Shown here in pieces: positions 16,946-24,006 of a DNA stretch of 64,000 nucleotides. The notes beneath the pieces were generated by a model, which worked only from the letters and a program-made list of their open reading frames with translations, did not search any database and was not told where the DNA came from. This DNA comes from Treponema bryantii (GTDB lineage Bacteria > Spirochaetota > Spirochaetia > Treponematales > Treponemataceae). How positions within the stretch are numbered: position 1 is the stretch's first letter; the number at the start of each line of letters is the position of its first letter. The stretch spans positions 1,984,001-2,048,000 of the forward strand of contig NZ_AP025286.1 in the NCBI RefSeq assembly GCF_036492245.1. The letters are read 5' to 3'. The translations under genes were made by a program, and so were the position numbers.

Positions 16946-16951
16946 TTGACC
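16930..16951 (+). repeat. 22-bp repeat, copy 3
   Basis: AAAAGTCGTCTTATAGTTGACC-type copy (split: AAAAGTCGT, CTTATA, GTTGACC) overlapping the end of the large ankyrin gene. Direct with respect to copy 2. Confidence 0.6.
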
Positions 16952-16966
16952 ATATTACCTTCAAGA

Positions 16967-16997
16967 AAAGTTATTGTGTATTCAATAACTTTTTTTG
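16967..16997 (+). terminator. Rho-independent terminator
   Basis: AAAGTTATTG (16967-16976) pairs with CAATAACTTT (16983-16992), followed by a T-run. Ends the ankyrin unit. Confidence 0.75.
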
Positions 16998-17024
16998 CTT
17001 ATAAAGCAAATATTGGAGGTATAT

Positions 17025-17888
17025 ATGAGTAATTCAAAAGAAGCAGAGTTCGAAAAATCAATTGATGTGATGTCTACAACAATTGCTGAATGTACAGTTA
17101 AAGTTAAAGAAGGAGTCTGCAATAAAGACACCTGTAAAAATTGTGATTTACATCAATGGTTGAATAATTGTCTTTTACAATTGCCTGATATTTACAAGAT
17201 ACGTATTATGAATGATGTAAAAGAAAAAGTCGCATTATATGATGCTATTAAGGAAGAAGAAGAAAAAAAGAAAGCTCCAAAAAGAGAATTAACAACCAAA
17301 GAAAAGATAGGTATTTCTCTTTATAATTTTAAAGTAATGAATTTAGAACCTCTTGGTGAAGTTTTAAGTATTGTATTTTGGGAACTTTTAGGAATGATTG
17401 GTATACCTTTATTAGTACTTTTCCTTATTTACTCTTGTTCTTCTTGTTCCTTAAAAGCATATGGACAATCATTAAATGATTATGATTACACTCGTTATGC
17501 ATTACCTGGTGAAGCTGGCTATGCAGGAAAATATCGTAAAAATATATTAGACACTCTTGATAAAACATATAAATATACGGTTGATATAAATCATGATGGT
17601 GAAATTAATTGTATCGATTATTCATGTACTTTCAAAATGCTATGGGATAAATCTTTTAATAGTAAGGATTGTGAAATAGTACGTAACAAAAGTGCAACTA
17701 TGAATCATCTATTTATTCGAGTTAGACAATATGGCGGAACAAGTTGGGAATGTATTGAACCACAAGCTGCAAAGAAAGATATAACAAAATATTTTATGGA
17801 GGACTTTTGGTCCGCTAGAGAATACAATCCAATTTATAACATTTATGGGGAGACAGATAAATGGTTAGAAGAATTCAAAGCATATTAA
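17025..17888 (+). CDS. Membrane protein with transglutaminase-like C-terminus
   Basis: 287 residues from ATG 17025, which follows GGAGG; an upstream in-frame start at 16995 has none. Residues 1-60 have a Cys cluster (VCNKDTCKNCDLHQW) and about 65-95 a charged coil. About 117-137 is a membrane helix, and the rest is exported. The C-terminal domain has INCIDYSCTF (Cys196/Cys201), NHLFIRV (His228) and WECIEPQ (Glu245), the Cys...His...acidic order of transglutaminase-like enzymes. DINHDGEINCIDY (187-199) also resembles an EF-hand/dockerin calcium loop, so a structural role is the alternative. Single gene between terminators. Confidence 0.65.
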   Translation: MSNSKEAEFEKSIDVMSTTIAECTVKVKEGVCNKDTCKNCDLHQWLNNCLLQLPDIYKIRIMNDVKEKVALYDAIKEEEEKKKAPKRELTTKEKIGISLYNFKVMNLEPLGEVLSIVFWELLGMIGIPLLVLFLIYSCSSCSLKAYGQSLNDYDYTRYALPGEAGYAGKYRKNILDTLDKTYKYTVDINHDGEINCIDYSCTFKMLWDKSFNSKDCEIVRNKSATMNHLFIRVRQYGGTSWECIEPQAAKKDITKYFMEDFWSAREYNPIYNIYGETDKWLEEFKAY

Positions 17889-17987
17889 AAATCTTCAAAA
17901 GATTTAATTGGAAAAAATACATTATAATTTGTATTTTTTTATTTTGTTGAATTTACTCTTTGGAAATAATTTTTCTAAATAGTAAAG

Positions 17988-18470
17988 TTATTTCCAAAGA
18001 TATTGGTATTTTTGTAAAACTGAAGAGGCTCCTGGTACTAATTCTACATACCAATTGGTAAACATAAAATCATTTACGTCCACATAGTAATAAGACATAT
18101 TATTTTTATTTACAACCTCTACAGAATCTAAAACTGCAATTTTTGTACAAAATTTATTCCATTCAATATTATCTACTTGTATTGTTTCATATGCAAGATT
18201 AGCCAAAACTTCTAACCAATCATAAGAATTATCAGAATCATTGGTATGATAAAAGAAGAATGCTCTTTCTCGCCTTGGAAATATTACCAACTGATAAATA
18301 TTTTTATCATCTTTTATGATTTCTTTTGTTGCTTGTATATTACTATCTGGTATTGTATACTTTTCTGTATATAATACTATTGTTTTTTTTTCTGCTTTTG
18401 AATCAAGTGTTTGTGTAAACGCATGAAAACAGAGAAAAGCAGAAAAAATCAAAATGATAGTTCTTTTCAT
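17988..18470 (-). CDS. Exported hypothetical protein
   Basis: 160 residues. The signal peptide (residues 1-19) ends HAFTQ. The mature part is mixed alpha/beta, with an acidic DSDNSYDWLE loop and no recognised motif. It follows the FliL-like gene by 9 bp, so both are probably expressed together and act in the periplasm. Confidence 0.65.
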   Translation of the reverse strand: MKRTIILIFSAFLCFHAFTQTLDSKAEKKTIVLYTEKYTIPDSNIQATKEIIKDDKNIYQLVIFPRRERAFFFYHTNDSDNSYDWLEVLANLAYETIQVDNIEWNKFCTKIAVLDSVEVVNKNNMSYYYVDVNDFMFTNWYVELVPGASSVLQKYQYLWK

Positions 18471-18479
18471 AATTAACTC

Positions 18480-19292
18480 CTAGTTTTGTTCTATAACATC
18501 TTTCTGCATAAATACAACATCTCGAACTCTGCTACTTGAAAGTATTTTATCATTTATTCCATTCTTAATTTCATTTTCAAGAGCATCTTCATTATTTGTA
18601 TTTCTTAATTCAGCTGCAGTTTTACCACTAAAATATCTACGTAAGAAAGCTTTTAATTCTACTGTTCTGGTTGTTATTTCAGTTTTTGTAGCATCATCAC
18701 CTTTTTTATATGCAAGACCAACTTCAACTCTAACAGTAGCTGGAGGATCATCACATGTTGTTGTTTGAATAATTCCTAGAGAAGTATACCAGTCTAAGAT
18801 TTCTCTCTGTCCTGATATATATTCTTCACTTGAAGGAATCGGAGTTACCTCCGCCTTATTCTCAAATAAACTTTCCAATGTACTAATATCATCTTCTTTT
18901 AAATTATAAGCTCTCCAGGTAACATCATTCTTTCCTTTGACTAATACCAGAAAAATTAAAGCTTCTGATGAATATACAGATTCAGCACATGCAACTATAT
19001 AAATTTCATCTTTTTCATAATCATATTCATTTAATGCCTGACGAAAAAGCCAGTTATTTTTCTTTGTAAGTTTTTGTACTGGCGGAATAGTATCATCAAT
19101 AGTTTCAGAAATTCTATCAAAGAATTCTTTTTCAGTGATACCTAAATCTTTTAATGTTCCTTGATATACAGCTACTGCATAACCTGAAAAATCTTTTGTA
19201 TAATCTGAATAATATTTTAAGTTTGTATTCTGGGCAAAAGTAGAAAATGAAAGAAATAGAATTAGACTTAGAATAGAAAGAATCTTCTTCAT
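18480..19292 (-). CDS. Exported protein with FliL-like C-terminal domain
   Basis: 270 residues from ATG 19292 after an AGGAG site. The signal peptide ends STFAQ, so the protein is released to the periplasm instead of being anchored like standard FliL. The last 90 residues read VRVEVGLAY, then TRTVELKAFLRRYFSGKTA, then ENEIKNGINDKIL and VRDVVFMQKDVI. These are the beta-strand, helix and final strand of FliL/stomatin-like flagellar basal-body proteins. The N-terminal 150 residues are not recognised. A motor-related role is unproven, as the gene lies in the island and not with flagellar genes. Confidence 0.6.
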   Translation of the reverse strand: MKKILSILSLILFLSFSTFAQNTNLKYYSDYTKDFSGYAVAVYQGTLKDLGITEKEFFDRISETIDDTIPPVQKLTKKNNWLFRQALNEYDYEKDEIYIVACAESVYSSEALIFLVLVKGKNDVTWRAYNLKEDDISTLESLFENKAEVTPIPSSEEYISGQREILDWYTSLGIIQTTTCDDPPATVRVEVGLAYKKGDDATKTEITTRTVELKAFLRRYFSGKTAAELRNTNNEDALENEIKNGINDKILSSSRVRDVVFMQKDVIEQN

Positions 19293-19469
19293 ATAAAACT
19301 CCTGATTGAAACTCAAAACACGATTCTTAACTATATATATAAATATAATATCATAGTTTTTTAATATTTCAAGATTAGGTGATTAACCATTGATTTTTTG
19401 TTACAGGATTATTATTCTATAATGATTCGAGAAAATCGAATGGACGGTTTGGGGATATAAGGAGTTTTT

Positions 19470-20129
19470 ATGTATAAATTAGTAGATCCCAAGATTGTAA
19501 AGCCGTACAAGATTTTCTGTTCTGACACTCTTAATCGATTAAAGAATGTATTGTACAATGATTATGACATTGAATGTAAATTCCGACTCATTGGAAGTGG
19601 TTCAAAAGATATTATAACACAAAATGCCAATGAACCATTTGATTTAGACTACAACCTCTACATTACACGTTTTCCACAAAATTTTGACCCAAATACAACT
19701 GAAAAAATGAAATGGTTGAAAGACACTATAAGGATAGAGCTAAATAATTTATTAGGTGATGAAGGATTCCGGGATGCACAAGATTCAACTTCAGTTCTCA
19801 CTGCCAGAAGATTCTTAAATAAAGATCCGCATAAAAAAGTATTTAGTTTTGATGTTGCTATATTGGCAAAGAATACAACTGGTGAATACTGCAGATTAAT
19901 TCATGAAAAAACATTCTTTGAAAGATTTTATTGGAATCAAATTCCATCTTCTCATAATGTATATGATAAAGCTGATGAATTAAAACAATATGGATGGTGG
20001 GAAGATGTACAAGATAAATATGTTGAATTGAAAAACCTATACTTGCAAAGAAGGGATTACAATCATCCATCTTTTATTGTTTTTGTTGAAGCTGTAAATC
20101 AAGTTTATCAGGAATTTGAAAACTACTGA
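19470..20129 (+). CDS. Nucleotidyltransferase-fold protein
   Basis: 219 residues after AAGGAG. RLIGSGSKDI (GSGS at 42-45) followed by FDLDYNLYI (Asp58, Asp60) and FSFDVAIL (Asp128) gives the G-S plus three-carboxylate signature of polymerase-beta-type nucleotidyltransferases, including CD-NTases and kanamycin-type enzymes. Shorter than typical CD-NTases (about 300 or more) and without a visible effector gene nearby. Cytosolic. Substrate unknown; it may modify a nucleotide, tRNA or protein. Located in the island as a single gene. Confidence 0.65.
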   Translation: MYKLVDPKIVKPYKIFCSDTLNRLKNVLYNDYDIECKFRLIGSGSKDIITQNANEPFDLDYNLYITRFPQNFDPNTTEKMKWLKDTIRIELNNLLGDEGFRDAQDSTSVLTARRFLNKDPHKKVFSFDVAILAKNTTGEYCRLIHEKTFFERFYWNQIPSSHNVYDKADELKQYGWWEDVQDKYVELKNLYLQRRDYNHPSFIVFVEAVNQVYQEFENY

Positions 20130-20508
20130 TATTTCCCCCGTGCCCCCAAGTGTTTCGCGCCGAGTATAAAGTGTAGTGTTCTTAGGCTTTCTTATTTTTG
20201 AAAGTCTTCTGATTTTTCAAGACTTTTAGAAAAAATATGTAGTTTACTACACTTTGAAAGGCTTCCTGCTGTAAAAGTGAAGTTCATATTATGTGTTATA
20301 GAAATGTATAGAGTTATATTAAATAGTACGGAATAAAGATATTTTTAATTCTTTTTATTCACTACACATTTTAAAAAGAATTAAAATAAATTTTATATGC
20401 TATATGAATTTTACTGAAAAATATTTGAAGTTATGACAAGTGTAGTTTTGATTTATGTGTTTCTGGATTAAACTTTTTAGACCGCTGCGCGCGCTCCCCC
20501 CGCGTTTT
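20130..20508. other. Non-coding region with repeated GTGTAGT and hairpins
   Basis: No gene seen. AAAGTGTAGT (20168-20177) is perfectly complementary to ACTACACTTT (20246-20255). Between them AAAGTCTT (20201-20208) pairs with AAGACTTT (20219-20226). ACTACAC recurs at 20361-20367 and GTGTAGT at 20440-20446, again inverted. A long AT inverted repeat lies around 20342-20386. A GC-rich CGCG-C/T-CGCG hairpin with a T-run lies near 20484-20511. Confidence 0.5.
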
Positions 20509-20751
20509 TTATTTTAGAGCGGCCATTGTTGGATTCCAATTTTTGAAAAGTTCTATTTGTTCAGCTGTAAGCTTTCCTGGATAATCAGTCCAGAAGTTGT
20601 AAACTGTCTCACAATCAAAGCTGAAAAGAAACGGTCCTGTTTCATCGACATCGATTCTGGTCGCAGACCAGATTGGATCTGATTCATGGTGTTTGCAGAA
20701 ATCGTATCCGTTTTTCTCAAAGTGGATTTCATCAGATTCTTCAAAGTTCAT
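20509..20751 (-). CDS. Small conserved-type protein (DUF7675-like)
   Basis: 80 residues. Its core, FSFDCETVYNFWTDYP followed by GKLTAEQIELFKNWNP, resembles a family of stand-alone proteins of about 80 residues common in Treponema and gut Firmicutes. Acidic, soluble, no catalytic motif. Flanked by non-coding DNA on both sides. The family name is from memory and is tentative. Confidence 0.6.
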   Translation of the reverse strand: MNFEESDEIHFEKNGYDFCKHHESDPIWSATRIDVDETGPFLFSFDCETVYNFWTDYPGKLTAEQIELFKNWNPTMAALK

Positions 20752-20853
20752 ACGTCAATTATAAATCAATGTCCGAGAACTCGGCAAGCGTCGGGAGCGC
20801 AAGGACGCGCGACCAGAGCGTTTGAAGTTTTCACGGTAGGTCGAAGCGTTAAG

Positions 20854-20878
20854 AAAAAATGGCAACAGCCATTTTTTT
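20854..20878 (+). terminator. Hairpin with T-run
   Basis: AAAAAATGGC (20854-20863), loop AACA, GCCATTTTTTT (20868-20878). Perfect stem; works as a terminator in either direction. Confidence 0.6.
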
Positions 20879-20952
20879 AGCGGAGACTTTCTGGAGAACT
20901 AAAGTGGCGCTAGTTCTGCTTCCTGCTTATCTTTCTGCGCCACAAGGAGAGA

Positions 20953-21043
20953 GCGCACCAGGCTTGTCCTGGTGTGCGAACGACTCAGGCGGCGTAACAA
21001 CGCCGCCTTGCTGATGGAGCGCAGGCACTAGCGGTGCCTGTGC
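20953..21043. repeat. Three consecutive strong hairpins
   Basis: GCGCACCAGG (20953-20962) pairs with CCTGGTGTGC (20968-20977). AGGCGGCGT (20987-20995) pairs with ACGCCGCCT (21000-21008), loop AACA. GCGCAGGCAC (21019-21028) pairs with GTGCCTGTGC (21034-21043), loop TAGCG. Confidence 0.65.
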
Positions 21044-21114
21044 GACTGAAGCAACAATTTGTAACATACAAAGATATATCCTCACAGCCGCCACTTTTAC
21101 GACCAAGTAAGCAT

Positions 21115-21275
21115 CTAAAAAAGCGGGACAACTGTAATGTTGAGCAAAAGGTTTGCCCCCTATCCCCCCGAGAGCGGTTCAATTACATTCCTTTTTTTTT
21201 GGAAAGGGGGTTTAGGGGGGGTGCCCCGCGGCAGGGGGGAAAGGGGGAAAACCTTTTGCGTGCCCGCTTTTTTAG
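21115..21275. repeat. Nested long inverted repeat
   Basis: Outer arms CTAAAAAAGCGGG (21115-21127) and CCCGCTTTTTTAG (21263-21275) are perfectly complementary. Inner arms at 21144-21169 and 21234-21259 pair over 26 positions with two mismatches (GCAAAAGGTTT...CCCCCC against GGGGGG...AAACCTTTTGC). The loop contains a T-run and G-rich tracts. Confidence 0.7.
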
Positions 21276-21683
21276 TTGCGACCTGAACTAGTTTCATTTT
21301 CATTTTAACGACCAACTGTTATGAACTCGAGAAACTTAGCGGCGTGCAAAGAGCGTGACTCTGCAACGATTTGCTCACCTGCGGAAACAGGCAGATGCAC
21401 AAAGCGGAGGGGCCGCGAAGCGGTACCGTAGCGACTGCAGCTGACTGTGCTTTCATTGCTTGCCTGCGAGCTTGGATAAAGGCCACCGTGCGAGCCCGCT
21501 AGTAAATGCAAACAGTGTGGGAACGAATGAAGCGCAACGAAGTGAAGCTGAATGAGTGAGCACTCTGTTTGCTACCTTTCTGGAAGACGAAGCTTTAAGA
21601 ACTCAGAGGACTGTAGAGAGCGGAAGCGGTACGGAGTACGGCTGGAGCGAACGGCAATAAACACACCCTTTTTCCTGGAACTA

Positions 21684-21692
21684 TGGTATAAT
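21684..21692 (+). promoter_or_regulatory. Extended -10 promoter, possible leaderless start
   Basis: TG-G-TATAAT (21684-21692) lies 9 nt before ATG 21702, with no ribosome binding site between. Confidence 0.5.
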
Positions 21693-21701
21693 TAAATTAT
21701 T

Positions 21702-22085
21702 ATGAAAATTGAACACGTTGCTCTGTATGTACATGATTTAGAAAAGGCAAAAGATTTTTTTGTAACTTACCTTAACGGGAAAGCCAATGACGGCTACCAC
21801 AACCCAAAGACAGATTTCAGATCTTACTTCATAACTTTTGAAGACGGAGCACGTCTTGAATTAATGACTCGACCAGAACTTGTTGAACAAGTAAAGAACC
21901 CCTATAGAACCGGTTACGCACATTTAGCTTTTAGTGTTGGCAGCAAAGAAGCTGTAGACGAATTGACCGCAAAGCTTGATGAAGCCGGTTATTCTGTTTC
22001 CAGCGGTCCACGTACAACTGGTGACGGATATTACGAAAGCTGCATTGTCGCTTTTGAAGAAAACCTTATTGAAATTACAGAATAA
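21702..22085 (+). CDS. VOC/glyoxalase-family protein
   Basis: 127 residues with the two beta-alpha-beta-beta-beta modules of the vicinal oxygen chelate fold. MKIEHVALYVHDLEKAKDFF opens module 1 and AHLAFSVGSKEAVDELTAKL opens module 2. Likely metal ligands are His5, a Glu near residue 53 (ARLELM), His near residue 74 and Glu near residue 122 (ENLIEI). Members include glyoxalase I, fosfomycin and bleomycin resistance proteins and dioxygenases. No resistance-specific motif can be assigned. It is the last gene of the island before the tRNA fragment. Confidence 0.8.
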   Translation: MKIEHVALYVHDLEKAKDFFVTYLNGKANDGYHNPKTDFRSYFITFEDGARLELMTRPELVEQVKNPYRTGYAHLAFSVGSKEAVDELTAKLDEAGYSVSSGPRTTGDGYYESCIVAFEENLIEITE

Positions 22086-22301
22086 GCACCCTTATAGAAA
22101 ACCGGATTTTTCACGTTCAAGTAGTCCGTATGTCTGAAAATTCCGGATTTTTTACTTGATTTGAATGTTAGCAAAGATGTTAGCAAAAAACTATATAAGA
22201 CAGTAACACTGTATATTAAATAATTGACAATTTGAATTTGAAAATATAAAATAAATTAGTTTTCCGAAGATAAATACATTGAGATATGCAGGTGAATCGT
22301 T
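22086..22301. other. Island right end with tandem 12-bp repeats
   Basis: No gene seen. The block contains two ATGTTAGCAAA units in tandem (22165-22175 and 22177-22187), a short palindrome ACAGTAACACTGT near 22200-22212, and AT-rich sequence up to the tRNA fragment. The tandem units resemble arm-type sites of tyrosine recombinases. Inference only. Confidence 0.4.
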
Positions 22302-22343
22302 CTGAAAATCCGTATGTCGTTGGTTCGATTCCAACCTGTGGCA
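22302..22343 (+). pseudogene. tRNA-Phe 3' fragment; candidate attR
   Basis: Begins in the anticodon loop CTGAAAA (anticodon GAA at 22304-22306). It continues with the 3' anticodon stem, a variable loop, a complete T-arm (GTTGG-TTCGATT-CCAAC) and the 3' acceptor strand CTGTGGC plus A. The bases 5' of the loop do not pair with the 3' anticodon stem, and no D-arm or 5' acceptor strand exists, so the gene is truncated exactly where tyrosine integrases recombine. This marks the right end of the island. Confidence 0.75.
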
Positions 22344-22344
22344 A

Positions 22345-22377
22345 AGGCTTCTAACTCTTGTTAGAAGCCTTTTTTTA
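22345..22377 (+). terminator. Native tRNA-Phe terminator
   Basis: AGGCTTCTAAC (22345-22355), loop TCTT, GTTAGAAGCCT (22360-22370), then T7. It directly follows the tRNA fragment and supports its origin from a functional tRNA gene. Confidence 0.75.
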
Positions 22378-22429
22378 TGCTCAATTATTTAAAATAAAAA
22401 AATAAATAATTTAATTGATTTAAAATATT

Positions 22430-23122
22430 TTACCAGACAAATAAATCAGCACAGTTTCTTTCGCCACCAGAAATGTCGATAGTCTGGCCGGTACAGAAGG
22501 TATTTGTAACAGTCATAAAATACATCCACTGTGCTGCTTCTTCAACAGAAAGCCACTTTTTTAATGGAGTTACATCCATTATTTTCTGCCACAATTCCTG
22601 GTTATTCATTACAGGTTCATTTAACTCTGTTTTTACTCCACCAAAGCAAAGTGCATTACACGTAGCTTTATATTCATTTGCGAGACGAATTGCTGTATTT
22701 TTCATATACCCTAATACACCGGCTTTAGAAGCTGCATAAGCAGGGAATTCGTTTCCATGTAAGGCTGATACAGATGCATTAAAAAGAACGGATTTTATTT
22801 TAGATTGGAATGCATATTTTTCAGTTACATACATTGTTCCAATCAGATTTGTTGTAATATCGCAGGAAGCTTTTTCCACATCAATTACTGGAGTTTGGAT
22901 TCCTGCGTTATTTATTAAGATTTCAACATCAGATATTTCGGGGAGAGATGCTTTGTTTGTAATATCGGCAACATAATGAGTGTATCGTTCAAAGCCACCA
23001 TCAGTTTTTTGAATTGTAGATTCCCCAACATCAATTCCAAAAACTTCATGACCATTCTGTAAAAATAACAGAGCCGCTGCTTTTCCAATTCCTCTGCTTG
23101 TACCTGTAATTACAACTTTCAT
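22430..23122 (-). CDS. SDR-family oxidoreductase
   Basis: 230 residues with a Rossmann fold. The NAD(P)-binding motif TGTSRGIG is at 6-13, NNAG at 71-74, catalytic Ser near 117-119, and YAASK with Tyr129 and Lys133. Length is usual for classical SDRs such as FabG-like reductases. An Asp at the end of strand 2 (FGIDVG, residue 31) hints at NADH preference. The substrate cannot be told. It lies 11 bp after the VUT transporter gene, so the pair is probably one operon. First backbone gene after the island. Confidence 0.85.
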   Translation of the reverse strand: MKVVITGTSRGIGKAAALLFLQNGHEVFGIDVGESTIQKTDGGFERYTHYVADITNKASLPEISDVEILINNAGIQTPVIDVEKASCDITTNLIGTMYVTEKYAFQSKIKSVLFNASVSALHGNEFPAYAASKAGVLGYMKNTAIRLANEYKATCNALCFGGVKTELNEPVMNNQELWQKIMDVTPLKKWLSVEEAAQWMYFMTVTNTFCTGQTIDISGGERNCADLFVW

Positions 23123-23133
23123 CTCTAACTCCG

Positions 23134-23883
23134 TTATGCAGTTTGTTTATTTAAATAATCAGAACCAACATTTTCACGTTCCCATTTACATACAACGCGA
23201 TAGCCGATCCCTGAGAAGAAAATTTCACACAAAAGTTCACCGACTGCACCAATTATCGAACAGATAACTACCTGTATCCAGGTCCAGCCAAAGAAGAATT
23301 TAGAAACTACTGTTGCAAAAAGGAAATTATCAACAAACTGAGCAAGCATTGTAGAAATGTATGAACGCAATGCAAAAGCACCAAATCCTTTTTCTGATAC
23401 ATGTTTTCCTATCAAAGAATTCAATAATGCATTAACGATTGAAGAAACTGTAAATGCAAGTGCTGAACCAAGAACAACATACCAGGCACCGCCAAAAGTA
23501 TTATTCAAAGCAGAGTTTACAGCTATACTTATTTCATTCACTTCTGAAGAATAGAACTCACCCCACTTTCCAGGAGCGAGTGCCAGCAATGCAAAAACTC
23601 CGCAGACAGCAAGGTTTATAAGTAATGCAATTAGTGATACCTTAATAGAAGCTTTTGCACCCCAGCGTTTGCAGATTACATCCATACAAAGAAACATAAC
23701 CCAACTGAAAACAAATCCACAATCAAAAACAATAAACTTATAACTAATAAGCTCTTTATTTGCCATCAGATTTGCGCAAACAACAGAAAGTACGAAAAAA
23801 CAAACTGTAAGGGAAGGAATACTTCTAAGAAGAAGTTTAGTGTCATCCAGTTCAGCTTTGAACCAGGAAGAGATTTTATTCAT
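23134..23883 (-). CDS. VUT-family (YhhQ/QueT-like) membrane transporter
   Basis: 249 residues with about six membrane helices. VCANLMANKELISYKFIVFD, the WVMFLCMDVICKRWG segment and the late AQFVDNFLFATV helix with its conserved Asp/Asn resemble the VUT/YhhQ family of queuosine-precursor transporters. No recognisable preQ1 aptamer was found in the 120 bp upstream. Inner-membrane location. Co-transcribed with the SDR gene. Confidence 0.8.
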   Translation of the reverse strand: MNKISSWFKAELDDTKLLLRSIPSLTVCFFVLSVVCANLMANKELISYKFIVFDCGFVFSWVMFLCMDVICKRWGAKASIKVSLIALLINLAVCGVFALLALAPGKWGEFYSSEVNEISIAVNSALNNTFGGAWYVVLGSALAFTVSSIVNALLNSLIGKHVSEKGFGAFALRSYISTMLAQFVDNFLFATVVSKFFFGWTWIQVVICSIIGAVGELLCEIFFSGIGYRVVCKWERENVGSDYLNKQTA

Positions 23884-24006
23884 GTTAACCTCGATAAGAA
23901 TTTTAATTTATATCGCGCAGGAGTGTTATGAGGAATCATAAACTGCACGGACTAACGTCGAGAGTAATATAGCAATTTTAAGTTTATTACGCAAGTATAA
24001 GAAAAA

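Larger units (their letters stand above)
20752..21701. other. GC-rich non-coding island with dense hairpins
   Basis: About 950 bp without a convincing gene, visibly richer in G and C than its surroundings. It holds four tandem hairpins (20854-21043), a nested long inverted repeat (21115-21275), and further stretches rich in AGCG/GAAGCG-type words (21305-21660). Short open frames here lack start signals and look like chance. Confidence 0.6.

Noticed and set aside
21034-21511. Short open frames in the GC-rich non-coding island
   Set aside because: They follow hairpin arms, lack start signals and give Pro/Arg-rich peptides without family features.
22272-22343. Complete tRNA gene
   Set aside because: The upstream bases cannot form a D-arm, 5' acceptor strand or 5' anticodon stem, so only a 3' fragment exists.
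23884-24006. preQ1 riboswitch upstream of the VUT transporter
   Set aside because: Neither the class I hairpin with A-rich tail nor other known preQ1 consensus could be recognised.
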